NCBI GenBank assembly: GCA_035326105.1
Contig: DAOKYO010000002.1
Span: 620,001-684,000 of the forward strand
Reading direction: 5' to 3'
DNA length: 64,000 nt
DNA from: Bacilli bacterium
GTDB lineage: Bacteria > Bacillota_I > Bacilli_A > RFN20 > CAG-826
Shown here in pieces: positions 18,050 to 26,364 of the stretch. Each line of letters begins with the position of its first letter. Within the stretch, counting starts at the first letter, position 1. Both the position numbers and the translations under genes were made by a program. The notes below the pieces were generated by a model, which made no database searches, was not told where the DNA came from, and saw nothing but the letters and a program-made list of their open reading frames with translations.

Positions 18050-18829
18050 TTATTTTGGCTGTTCATTATTTGCTTCAATATATTTTTGACGTTTTTTATA
18101 CAAAGCATTATTGGCATTGTCAAAGAAAGTGGAAATTGAAAGTAAGGACAGCAATAAGAAAACATATAAAGAACCAAAATTACTCTGTAAGAACAAAGCA
18201 AAATGACCAATTTTAGGAACAAATACACCGGCATATTCGCCGATAATTTGCTCATAATAAACATTGGGCAGATCGCTTGATTCGTTAGCATCACCCCGAA
18301 ATACATAATTTTGATTTTCAAAATCACCGCTTATATTATAAAGGCGGTGAATGATGACCATTCCTTTTTCGTTTTTATAGAGATAAATATTGTAGATGGT
18401 CATTTCTTCCGCTTGCGGTTTCCTTTTTATCTTAATAAAGTCCCCTTTAGAAAACTGCTCTTTCTCCATTTCTGGAGTTATATAACCGATTTCGGCATTA
18501 GCCACACTTGTTTTACTCATCGAATCCGATCCGACAACCAGTACACTGTTATTGCCAAAAATAAAGTATTCATTAGTAAATTTTGAAAAGATTGCCAGGC
18601 CCAAACTTGTGGCGAGTAAAATAAAAAAACTCACTTCAAAAATAAAAGTTTTTTTTGACTTTTTCCTTTTGGCTATTGACCTTTCGTTTATTTCTTTATC
18701 AAAAAAGCCCTCATTAATCTTCCTTTGCTCTTTTTTGAAAAGTGAATAATAAACGAGTGTCGTGCCAATTAAAATTGCCGCACCGATAATGGTCAATAAT
18801 ATAAAAAAGATTTTGCTCTTCTGATCCAT
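18050..18829 (-). CDS. SipW-type (ER-like) signal peptidase I
   Basis: 259 residues. Transmembrane helices lie near 7-29 and 61-84, with a C-terminal pair near 215-245. The catalytic Ser103 is in SDSMS, and His161 in IIHRLY replaces the Lys of ordinary signal peptidases. GDAN and SSD (about 179-186) follow. This Ser/His layout marks SipW, which cleaves TasA/CalY-type precursors. It follows a TasA-like gene on the same strand. ATG 18829 has GAGGAA upstream. Confidence 0.85.
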   Translation of the reverse strand: MDQKSKIFFILLTIIGAAILIGTTLVYYSLFKKEQRKINEGFFDKEINERSIAKRKKSKKTFIFEVSFFILLATSLGLAIFSKFTNEYFIFGNNSVLVVGSDSMSKTSVANAEIGYITPEMEKEQFSKGDFIKIKRKPQAEEMTIYNIYLYKNEKGMVIIHRLYNISGDFENQNYVFRGDANESSDLPNVYYEQIIGEYAGVFVPKIGHFALFLQSNFGSLYVFLLLSLLSISTFFDNANNALYKKRQKYIEANNEQPK

Positions 18830-18865
18830 GATGTTCCTCGTAGCGCTATAAAACCAACATTGGCT

Positions 18866-18895
18866 AAAGGGCACCTTTCTTTAAAGATGCCCTTT
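18866..18895 (-). other. Hairpin between TasA-like and SipW genes
   Basis: AAAGGGCA pairs with TGCCCTTT, and an inner CTTT/AAAG pairs as well. On the minus strand no T run follows, so it may attenuate or stabilise the structural-gene transcript rather than terminate it. Confidence 0.45.
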
Positions 18896-18929
18896 TTTAA
18901 AAAATTTGTTTTCCCAGTCAACTCTTGCC

Positions 18930-19475
18930 TTAGACTGCACTCACCGTAACAGTAATTTCTAGATTAAGGTTTGCGTCGCCAATTGCAGATTTCATTGTAT
19001 TATATTCTGCTTGAGTTTTCGGGGCTTTACCCGATTCCCAAGAAAATGTTGGTAATACTATTGACCCGGTATAAACGAAGTCACTAAGAGAGGCTTGAAG
19101 GTTTAAAGCATTAGTTGTCCCATTAGAAGCGATACTAATATAACTATCAAGTGCCGTATCTAATGTCCATACGCAAGCAGCGGCGACAGTGAAACCAGTC
19201 ATAACTCCCGGGGCTGTCCACGTATAAGCAATGGCAGTGCTCGGATTTATCGCGATGTCGCCATTGGCTGGCCCGCCTAAAACTAACTTATAATTGGTTA
19301 AAGTAGATGTTATTGCTACCGTCCCAACTGCTGTCGAAGAACTAGAAAAATCAATGCTGATTTCGCCTTCAGCACTAGTCGTTCCGGCTCCGGCGAATGA
19401 CCAAGCAGCAAATACTGTACTCGATAGGGCAAAGAGTGAAATCAAATAGACTAATCCGGACTTTGTTTTTTTCAT
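18930..19475 (-). CDS. TasA/CalY-like secreted surface protein
   Basis: 181 residues. A positively charged start (MKKTKSG) and hydrophobic core are followed by FAAWSFAG, the type of cleavage region SipW recognises. The mature part is about 150 residues, Ser/Thr/Ala-rich and beta-strand-like, without cysteine-based anchors. It resembles the camelysin/TasA group, which forms extracellular fibres, more in architecture than in sequence. ATG 19475 has AGGAG upstream. Two similar proteins are encoded at 21207 and 21840. Its neighbours are a SipW-type peptidase and a LytTR-like box. Confidence 0.7.
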   Translation of the reverse strand: MKKTKSGLVYLISLFALSSTVFAAWSFAGAGTTSAEGEISIDFSSSSTAVGTVAITSTLTNYKLVLGGPANGDIAINPSTAIAYTWTAPGVMTGFTVAAACVWTLDTALDSYISIASNGTTNALNLQASLSDFVYTGSIVLPTFSWESGKAPKTQAEYNTMKSAIGDANLNLEITVTVSAV

Positions 19476-19550
19476 GTTTATTACTTCTCCTTTATTAAAG
19501 TAAATGGTATGTACATATTTAACAAAAACTTTTTGCAAATAAAATTAGAA

Positions 19551-19582
19551 TTGTAATGAAACGGCAATTTCTAGTAATGAGG
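19551..19582 (-). promoter_or_regulatory. Putative LytTR direct-repeat box
   Basis: TTGTAATGAA at 19551 and TAGTAATGAG at 19572 repeat at 21 bp. It lies 76-107 bases before the TasA-like start at 19475, and an AT-rich -10-like stretch (TAAATATG on the minus strand) is about 27-30 bases from its edge. Confidence 0.6.
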
Positions 19583-19609
19583 TATCAGTCGCCATAATAT
19601 AAAATTATT

Positions 19610-20212
19610 CTACTGGTTAATTGACTCCCCGAGATTGCTAACCAATGTCAATGCTCGTTTTAATGATAGTTTACTTTTAGTTATTTTAATGACCAGAGGC
19701 GTTTTAGCATACTTTTCTATGGTCGAGGCATTGCCGAACGGAATGCCGGAATCAATATATCTTCGCGGATCAAGGGCAAGAAAAACACGAATGTGTGACT
19801 TAAAGGCGACTAATGAGCAGACTATGTCACTATGGGTATAGAAACTTTCCTTATTTTTGCTGATTCGCGGCTTATAGCCATCAGTGATAAGCTTTTCTCG
19901 TAAAATTTGATAGTTGCTTATTATTTCGGGACTCAATTGGTTTATGCGCTCAATAAAGGTTAATCTCTTTTTTCTTGTTTTACCTTGCAACTCGCCAAAT
20001 GGTTCTGTCGTTTTCAAAGATTTTATGGACTCGCGAATTTCGGGAATAGTTAGGAGTTTAAACTTTGATTCTTCTGTTAAGGTATTTCTATTTAGAATAA
20101 TTATTTCCATAAGAAGAGTTATCCGCTCATTTAGAATCGTTTTTTCGTCTTTTAATGCCTGAATTTGCTTCCTCTTTGAGCGCGGAAAAAGCGAACGCTT
20201 ATTCTTTATCAT
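19610..20212 (-). CDS. Conserved protein of unknown function
   Basis: 200 residues, highly basic at the N-terminus (KNKRSLFPRSKRKQ), then helical. The C-terminal part has FLALDPRRYIDSGIPFGNAS and TPLVIKITKSKLSLKRAL, a pattern I know from uncharacterised Firmicutes proteins (LALDP..Y .. ADTPxLxKIKS..LKRA). No signal peptide or transmembrane helix. It overlaps the end of the second SipW-type gene by 14 bases (ATG 20212 against stop 20199), so it is translated with it. Its place inside a secretion/fibre locus hints at an accessory or regulatory role. Confidence 0.7.
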   Translation of the reverse strand: MIKNKRSLFPRSKRKQIQALKDEKTILNERITLLMEIIILNRNTLTEESKFKLLTIPEIRESIKSLKTTEPFGELQGKTRKKRLTFIERINQLSPEIISNYQILREKLITDGYKPRISKNKESFYTHSDIVCSLVAFKSHIRVFLALDPRRYIDSGIPFGNASTIEKYAKTPLVIKITKSKLSLKRALTLVSNLGESINQ

Positions 20213-21155
20213 ATTGCCCCGGCTCCGGCTCTTTTGATTTGTGTTTTTTGCTGTTCCATACAATCTTCCCGATAAAACGTTTCTTTGCTCTTCGCTCTAA
20301 AGAAGAACCTTCAATTTCTTCAGTATTCTCTATTGATGCATTTCGTAAATTTTCTTCTCTAACTACATTATTTTCAGTTATTGGTCCAATTAAAATACTT
20401 CTACTTTTTGAAGCCCGTCTTTTTTTCAAAAGAAGATATATTTTTCTTTCAAATATTGATGATGCAGTCAAGATCGTAACTATAGTAAGCAAAATATAAA
20501 ATCCGTAGTAACTTTGCGAAAACAAGACCACAATTCCAATATCAGAAATAAGAATACGACTATACACTCCTATAATATCTTCGTAATTAACATATTTATC
20601 ATCCGATCCAATATTGGCATCGCCCCGAAACAAATAAGTGTCCGTATCGCCTTTTTTAATATCATACAAGCGATGGATAATTGTTTTTCCATCTTTTTTG
20701 TAAGCATAAATTTGGTAAAGAACTATGTCTTCTTCTACCGGTTTATCATTAATGATAATAATGTCGCCAAAATCAAATTGTTGAGCTTCCATTTCAGCGG
20801 TTATATATCCCTTATTCTTATTTGTTGTACTGGTATAGCTCATCGATTTCGAAGCCACGACCAAAGTGGTGGAATCATTATATGGAAATAATTCACCGCT
20901 AAATTTTGTGTATGCCATAGTACCGATAACCGCCACACATAGCAAAATAATCAGTGAACTTATTAAACCATCCAAAAAGGTATTTCCTTTTTTAATCTTT
21001 TTAGATGAATTAACCAGGTCTTGATCATAACTACCAACGTCAATCAAAAACTTTTCTTTTATATAAAGAGCTTTTAACGCCAATATATAAAAGCAAATAA
21101 CACTAACAGAAGCCACTATCATACTAATGATAGTGGCTATTTCTAAAGCACTCAT
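20199..21155 (-). CDS. SipW-type signal peptidase I with C-terminal tail
   Basis: 318 residues. Membrane helices lie near 5-30, 63-83 and 205-235. Ser104 sits in ASKSMS, His161 in IIHRLY, and GDAN plus SDD lie near 178-186. It is paralogous to the peptidase at 18050 but carries a cytosolic, charged C-terminal extension of about 75 residues (about 240-318). It sits after two TasA-like genes and before the conserved protein, so each SipW has its own substrate genes. Confidence 0.85.
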   Translation of the reverse strand: MSALEIATIISMIVASVSVICFYILALKALYIKEKFLIDVGSYDQDLVNSSKKIKKGNTFLDGLISSLIILLCVAVIGTMAYTKFSGELFPYNDSTTLVVASKSMSYTSTTNKNKGYITAEMEAQQFDFGDIIIINDKPVEEDIVLYQIYAYKKDGKTIIHRLYDIKKGDTDTYLFRGDANIGSDDKYVNYEDIIGVYSRILISDIGIVVLFSQSYYGFYILLTIVTILTASSIFERKIYLLLKKRRASKSRSILIGPITENNVVREENLRNASIENTEEIEGSSLERRAKKRFIGKIVWNSKKHKSKEPEPGQYDKE

Positions 21156-21206
21156 AATTTTTTCTCCTCGCCATCAAAGTTGCAAGACAAATAAAAACTT
21201 TTTCTA

Positions 21207-21797
21207 TTACTCTGAACTTTTTGCTGCTGATACGAGCAAGTAAATCTTGCATTCGCTAACAGCCTCAAGCATTGCTGCTAATTCTGCGGCGGTACCTGGC
21301 TCATTCGTATAACTAAGCGTAGGTAAAGGAATTACACCTTCTCCAGTTTCTGTTGGATCCCATGTTCCACTTTCGCTTTCAAGAGAAAATTCAATATAGT
21401 CCGCTAAAGCATTAGCCGCCCCTTCTAAATCGTCAGTTAGTGCCCAAGTATATGTAAATGTTAACTCGCTAATTTCTGTTTCTGTAACTCCGGTGTGGTT
21501 ATATCCAACCGTAATACTATAAGGGTCGGGCGCCAAATCCGTTTCTGCCGGGACTTCGCCACTTTTTTCTTTAAAAGAAATAGCACCTTGATCTAATTGC
21601 AAATACCAATCTGATAAATCATCCAAAACTGTAACCGCTCCAACGCTATCGCTAGTTTGCGTGACGACCACGCTAATAAACTCGCCATCACCAGCATCCT
21701 CTGCCCCGCCAAAAATCCAGGCCGCGTAGCCCACTGAAATCAGTGATAGGCAAGAAACGGCTGTAATTAACGAAACTTTTAAATTAGTTTTTTTCAT
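21207..21797 (-). CDS. TasA/CalY-like secreted surface protein
   Basis: 196 residues. The signal peptide is MKKTNLKVSLITAVSC... with YAAWIFGG at the expected SipW site. The mature domain is acidic (many Glu/Asp) and strand-rich. It shares the AAWIFG signature and the LELDQ/LQLDQ-AI.FK block with the neighbour at 21840, so the two are tandem duplicates. No lipobox or sortase motif is present, so it is presumably released or assembled into fibres. The gap to the next gene is 51 bases. Confidence 0.7.
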   Translation of the reverse strand: MKKTNLKVSLITAVSCLSLISVGYAAWIFGGAEDAGDGEFISVVVTQTSDSVGAVTVLDDLSDWYLQLDQGAISFKEKSGEVPAETDLAPDPYSITVGYNHTGVTETEISELTFTYTWALTDDLEGAANALADYIEFSLESESGTWDPTETGEGVIPLPTLSYTNEPGTAAELAAMLEAVSECKIYLLVSAAKSSE

Positions 21798-21839
21798 ATT
21801 TTTCTCTCTTTCTTTAATTTTCCCACAAGCCCTATTTAA

Positions 21840-22388
21840 TTAATCGGCCTCAACATCAGCATGAAGTGTTAAAGTAATTGCTTCACCAATAAGCGCATCG
21901 ATCATTTCTTGATGCTCTAATATATTTGATGGTTTTAATGGTGTGTACTCTAATGCTGGAACTGAAATAGCAATTCCATCTTCCCAAGATCCACTAACAC
22001 CTTCAGTCAATGAGACATACGTAGCTAGTCCACTTGATATGGTCCATTCGTAGCTAAGTACCAAGTGCGAGCCTGCTTCAGCTTCACCATTTACATCTAT
22101 GGTTATTGATGGAAAAACTTCGTCGGTTTCAGCGAATCCACTTCCGGCTCGGGATTTGAACGTAATCGCCGATTGATCTAGTTCAAGATACACTTTTAGC
22201 AAGTCTTCCCGAACTTCAAAAGTAATATCATTCGATATTTCCTCTCCCGGGGTTACGTTTACTCCAACGTTAGCGGAATAATCATATATGCTTTCAACGC
22301 CAAAAATCCACGCCGCCAATCCAGTCCCGGCTAAACTCAAACAGGCCAATAGTGATAAAATTGAAATCTTCCCTGTCGCTTTTTTCAT
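21840..22388 (-). CDS. TasA/CalY-like secreted surface protein
   Basis: 182 residues. The signal peptide ends in GLAAWIFGVE. The mature acidic domain contains VYLELDQSAITFKSRAG, matching the tandem copy downstream. It is the first gene of the minus-strand group (two TasA-like genes, SipW, conserved protein), with AAGGAGGAAACC upstream. It faces the divergent LytTR regulator gene across 164 bases that contain a direct-repeat box. Confidence 0.7.
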   Translation of the reverse strand: MKKATGKISILSLLACLSLAGTGLAAWIFGVESIYDYSANVGVNVTPGEEISNDITFEVREDLLKVYLELDQSAITFKSRAGSGFAETDEVFPSITIDVNGEAEAGSHLVLSYEWTISSGLATYVSLTEGVSGSWEDGIAISVPALEYTPLKPSNILEHQEMIDALIGEAITLTLHADVEAD

Positions 22389-22455
22389 ATGGTTTCCTCC
22401 TTAGAAGCGAGTTCGATTATTAGGATATATTTATTAGCTATTTTTGGGGGACATC

Positions 22456-22488
22456 TTGTAATGAAATAGATTTTTTTTGCATTGAAAT
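22456..22488. promoter_or_regulatory. Putative LytTR direct-repeat box in divergent intergenic region
   Basis: TTGTAATGAAAT (22456-22467) and TTGCATTGAAAT (22477-22488) repeat at 21 bp. It is 68-100 bases before the TasA-like start at 22388 and 65 bases before the response regulator start, so it could serve both directions. A minus-strand -10-like TATATC lies about 26 bases away. Confidence 0.65.
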
Positions 22489-22552
22489 GAAATTTTCGTT
22501 ATTTACTTTTTGTAAAGTTATGTGAAAATAAAAATATGGGAGGGATTACCTT

Positions 22553-23272
22553 ATGTATCACATTGCCCTATGCGACGATGAGAACAGTGCTTTGAACTTT
22601 TATCGGGATTTAATCAATTTGTTGGCAAAGAAAAATGGCTGGCAGATTGATATAAAAGTGTTTTCTAATGAAAACAATTTAATTCTTTTTCTCGACAAAA
22701 ACCCTTTTTCTTTCGATTTGATAATATTTGATATTTTACTCGGAGCCGCTAACGGAGTGGATGTGGCAAAACTTGTACGGGAAAAAAATGACGTGGTCCA
22801 AATAATTTTTCTTACGACTTCTAAGGACTTTGCTCTTTCAGCCTTTGATGCTCATCCTTTTTATTACTTGATTAAGAACCAAGATGAAGAAAAATTTGAA
22901 CAAGTATTAAATAGTGCATTTAAACATATTGAAAGTAATTCGGATGAATTATTTGTATATCAAAAGGTAAATACTACTTTTTCCATTCCGATAAAGATCA
23001 TAAAGTATTTTGAAAATTTCGGGCGTGAAGTGCTGATTATTATGGATAATGCTGAAAACATAAGTTTTTATGGCGGGTTTAATTCCTTGGAAAAAAGGTT
23101 ATCACCCACCCATTTTGCCCGTATAAGCCGGAATCAAATCATTAATTTTTCATACATTTATAGAGTTTCGGCCAGTAAAGTGTTTTTGCGAACAGGTGAA
23201 GTTTTAAAAATGTCCGTCCACTTTCGGGAGGCATTTGAAAAGGCCTTCAGCCATTTTCTTCTCGGGGAGTAA
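22553..23272 (+). CDS. LytTR-family response regulator (AgrA-like)
   Basis: 239 residues. The receiver domain (1-125) has acidic Asp8/Asp9 and phospho-acceptor Asp60 in LIIFDILLG. The LytTR DNA-binding domain (about 135-239) contains FSIPIKIIKYFENFGREV and FARISRNQIINF. The family binds tandem repeats about 21 bp apart, which fits the three boxes nearby. GGGAGGG lies before the ATG. It is followed after 6 bases by the histidine kinase gene. Confidence 0.9.
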   Translation: MYHIALCDDENSALNFYRDLINLLAKKNGWQIDIKVFSNENNLILFLDKNPFSFDLIIFDILLGAANGVDVAKLVREKNDVVQIIFLTTSKDFALSAFDAHPFYYLIKNQDEEKFEQVLNSAFKHIESNSDELFVYQKVNTTFSIPIKIIKYFENFGREVLIIMDNAENISFYGGFNSLEKRLSPTHFARISRNQIINFSYIYRVSASKVFLRTGEVLKMSVHFREAFEKAFSHFLLGE

Positions 23273-23278
23273 TCAACA

Positions 23279-24640
23279 ATGGAAATATTGTACTTTTTCT
23301 TGGCAAGTTTACCCACTCTTGCCTATCTTTTTTGGATAATAAAATTTTACCGAAAATATCTTTCATTTCGCTTTAAGCATTACATTATCGTAATTATAAC
23401 TTTAGCATTGTCGGTCCTAGTCTATATATCACGTTGGGAGTTCTTTTCCTCGATTTTTTATCTTCGAGAAATCCTGCTGGTCTTTTTTTTCTATATTCAG
23501 TTTTATTTACTATTTAAAACTAATTTAAACACTTCCTTTTTTGTAAGTATCCGCTATGTATTTAAGATCTATACCTCACTGGTGTTTACTACCGCAATTA
23601 TTTCCTTGATAAAAAAATCAAATGATTCGCTGGCGATGTTAGATAATTTAGAGATCCATTACTTAGCCTATGGTATGGCTATGATTATCTCCATCCTGCT
23701 ATTTGTGATTTTTACAAACCTAGTTCGCACAAAAAAAATAAAGCTTTTTTTTGAAAATCCTCATATGATGCAAGCAATGTCAATTTTTCAAACAATTTCC
23801 GTAGTTTTCTTATTTTTTCTCGGTGATGGCAATCGTCACAGTTTATCCATCAGTTGGTTTAATGGTGTCTTGATTTTTTTTGCCGTTGCCATCGAAATTT
23901 TAGAATTCATTTTGAGAATAAAACTCACCGATATCAACAACGCCATTGAACTAAAAAGCAACGCCAAGTACTACGAACAGCAATTAAGTCTCCAATTAAA
24001 GCACTATCAGGATTTTGAACAATATCGCGAAGGCATCAGTCACTTTAAACATGACCACATTAAAATTCATAAAGCGATCCGCCAACTGATTTTGGAAAAT
24101 AAGAATGACGCCGCTATAAGTATTTTAAATAAATTGGACGAAGATTTTTCAAATCTTACTGAATTAGAAGGACAATACTCCAATTCTTATTTAGTCAATG
24201 CCATAATCAGAGACTATAAAAAACGATTAAAAGCAATTAATGTCAGTATTGATTGCTTGCTGATGATTCCTCTAGAAATAAAAATCAGCGACATTGACCT
24301 GATTCGTCTTTTTTATAACGCACTCGATAATGCCTATGAATATTTTCATTCTCATGAGTTAATTACAAGAAAAATTATTATAGAATCAAAATACGTAAAT
24401 GGTTGGTTTGTTATTTCTGTCATAAATAGCGTAGGTCATAAGATAAATAACCGTCACTCCACCAAAACGGATAAAGACAACCATGGTTTAGGGGTGAAGA
24501 TATTTGATCATATAATGAATAGATACTCCGGGTTCGTCGCTTATGATAATTTTAAATTCGAAAACGATCTCTTCTATCGGGCTAATTTTCATTTTCCGTT
24601 CGTAGAAAACAAGCCCGGGCAAAATCCATCGGAAGACTAG
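23279..24640 (+). CDS. GHKL sensor histidine kinase (AgrC-like)
   Basis: 453 residues. About six N-terminal transmembrane helices (1-215) are followed by a dimerisation region with HFKHDHIKIH, where His258 is the likely phosphorylation site. A GHKL ATPase domain follows (NALDNAYEYF as N box; NHGLGVKIF as G box). It partners the LytTR regulator before it. The sensor resembles peptide-sensing AgrC/ComD types, but no AgrD/AgrB genes are seen nearby, so the signal is unknown. Confidence 0.88.
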   Translation: MEILYFFLASLPTLAYLFWIIKFYRKYLSFRFKHYIIVIITLALSVLVYISRWEFFSSIFYLREILLVFFFYIQFYLLFKTNLNTSFFVSIRYVFKIYTSLVFTTAIISLIKKSNDSLAMLDNLEIHYLAYGMAMIISILLFVIFTNLVRTKKIKLFFENPHMMQAMSIFQTISVVFLFFLGDGNRHSLSISWFNGVLIFFAVAIEILEFILRIKLTDINNAIELKSNAKYYEQQLSLQLKHYQDFEQYREGISHFKHDHIKIHKAIRQLILENKNDAAISILNKLDEDFSNLTELEGQYSNSYLVNAIIRDYKKRLKAINVSIDCLLMIPLEIKISDIDLIRLFYNALDNAYEYFHSHELITRKIIIESKYVNGWFVISVINSVGHKINNRHSTKTDKDNHGLGVKIFDHIMNRYSGFVAYDNFKFENDLFYRANFHFPFVENKPGQNPSED

Positions 24641-24654
24641 AAGAAAAATTCAAA

Positions 24655-26148
24655 TTATAAGACATTCGGATCCCCTGATGCAAAAATATAGGAAGCGATA
24701 TCCTGTGAATAAAAATCGACAAAGGGATTCCGATTTCCTTGCTGCGAATAAATTGTATTATTGCGTTCTGTTTCATAGTAACTGACGGGGTCCTCTGCAT
24801 TCCATCTTAATAGAATATCCAAATACCCATAATAAATTGAACCTTCGGTTTCTAAACTATCCCGATTTACTAACGTGAGATATGGATACATCAGTGTCAT
24901 GTAAAAGAGGATTCTTGCTACATCCCCCCGATATTCGTCTCCCGGATAAAAAATTGAATTAGCGAGATATGGCCCTACTGAACTGCCGTTTTCATCACCA
25001 AAGAAATGGTCGGAATGCGAGCCGTTGGGGCTTGCAAGAGCATTCCACAAATTGTGTAAATCGCTAAAATGTCCCCGGTTAGTATTATCTGGACGATAAT
25101 CAAATGAGCCATCATTTTCCACAAAATTTACATATCCATCTAAAGTACGATCAGCGTTGCTGGGCATAATGCGCATATCACTGCATGCCCATACGTGCTC
25201 ACGATTTAAAGTAATGGAAAATCCATCGCCGGTGACAACTCCGCCATCGCCCCAGCCATCAAGTCCGGTGGCTGTCACTTTACGGTAACTGGTTGATCCT
25301 GGGATATCATACATGACAACTTGGCTGTCGTTGTCATATTTTGAATATACATAACGAGCATCACCATAACTGACATAATTTATTGTATTCCTTAATAGGT
25401 GTGCTAAGTCGTAAATCTCATTACTGCTGCTAGTCAAAGAAGAGTAGAAGGTTACAGTTGACCAATCAATGCTGCTTGGAGTCGATGAACCGGAAGATGT
25501 AATTGATGTAGTGCTGCTGCTTGAAACTTCGGAACTTGATGGTTCTTCGGAACTGCTCGTACTTCCTCCGTCGCCAACATAAAATTCAATTCGCGATATC
25601 CAAACGCGTTTGACCGTAGTTGAAAAAGTAAAAGTTGATGTATTTAAATTATCAAAGGTCAGTAATTGATATTCCGAACTAGTTGAATAATTTGCTGTCT
25701 GATAGATAAAATCATCTGCCTGCGTAACTCCATTGACTTGCAGTTTGCCTCCGTCGGTATTCCAAGCATGCGCTGTGACCAATACGCGAGAAAAAATCGC
25801 CGATGAAAAGGCAATCGTAAAGGCTCCACTAGCACTGCTTGTTCCAATTCTGATTGCATTTGAATCGCCGGATACTGTATTTTTGGAGTATACACTCGCA
25901 AGCGATGATAAAGTATAAGACGGTAGATTCCCCGTTGCGTCAAACTTTGCTTTTAACAAAGTATCATTTAGCGATGAGCCAAATGTGTTAGCGGCGTCAC
26001 ACATATTTAATTGAACCAAAGCATCCGGAGTAGCCACCCCATAAGCGGTAGTATCTTGTCTTTGGGCATTAATCTGTGAGCTGATAGTTAAAAGTGAGGA
26101 AACAACCAGTAAACTAGTAACAAATAAGAGGTCTTTTTTCTTTTTCAT
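24655..26148 (-). CDS. Secreted endonuclease I
   Basis: 497 residues. A signal peptide (1-28) is followed by a beta-rich domain (about 30-195), a Ser-rich linker (SSSEEPSSSEVSSSSTT), and the endonuclease I domain (about 230-497). The latter has NREHVWACS, SDLHNLWNA, GDVARILFYM and NPFVDFYS. It is the intact paralog of the broken gene at 12505-14039. It probably digests extracellular DNA. No membrane anchor is present. It converges tail to tail with the histidine kinase gene. Confidence 0.85.
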   Translation of the reverse strand: MKKKKDLLFVTSLLVVSSLLTISSQINAQRQDTTAYGVATPDALVQLNMCDAANTFGSSLNDTLLKAKFDATGNLPSYTLSSLASVYSKNTVSGDSNAIRIGTSSASGAFTIAFSSAIFSRVLVTAHAWNTDGGKLQVNGVTQADDFIYQTANYSTSSEYQLLTFDNLNTSTFTFSTTVKRVWISRIEFYVGDGGSTSSSEEPSSSEVSSSSTTSITSSGSSTPSSIDWSTVTFYSSLTSSSNEIYDLAHLLRNTINYVSYGDARYVYSKYDNDSQVVMYDIPGSTSYRKVTATGLDGWGDGGVVTGDGFSITLNREHVWACSDMRIMPSNADRTLDGYVNFVENDGSFDYRPDNTNRGHFSDLHNLWNALASPNGSHSDHFFGDENGSSVGPYLANSIFYPGDEYRGDVARILFYMTLMYPYLTLVNRDSLETEGSIYYGYLDILLRWNAEDPVSYYETERNNTIYSQQGNRNPFVDFYSQDIASYIFASGDPNVL

Positions 26149-26364
26149 AGATACCTGTACTTAAATTTTTTAATGAATCAAAAAAATTATTTTGTCATTT
26201 AATTATAGCCTTATCATAAATAAGCGTCAAATTGCTGAATAAAGTAAATAATTACAACACTCATTCAACCCTAAATAAATTAACTTTTAATAGCTCAGTA
26301 TTATTTGTTCTCACTATTTTTATAAGATATGACTATAGTATCTGGGGGTGAATGGAGATCTATA

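Noticed and set aside
22389..22552. AgrD-like peptide gene in the divergent region
   Set aside because: No short frame with a start, ribosome site and amphipathic leader was found there.
26149..26330. A fourth LytTR box before the nuclease gene at 24655
   Set aside because: TAATGAAT and GTCATTT-like pieces are present, but no two copies share the 21-bp spacing, so I do not count it.
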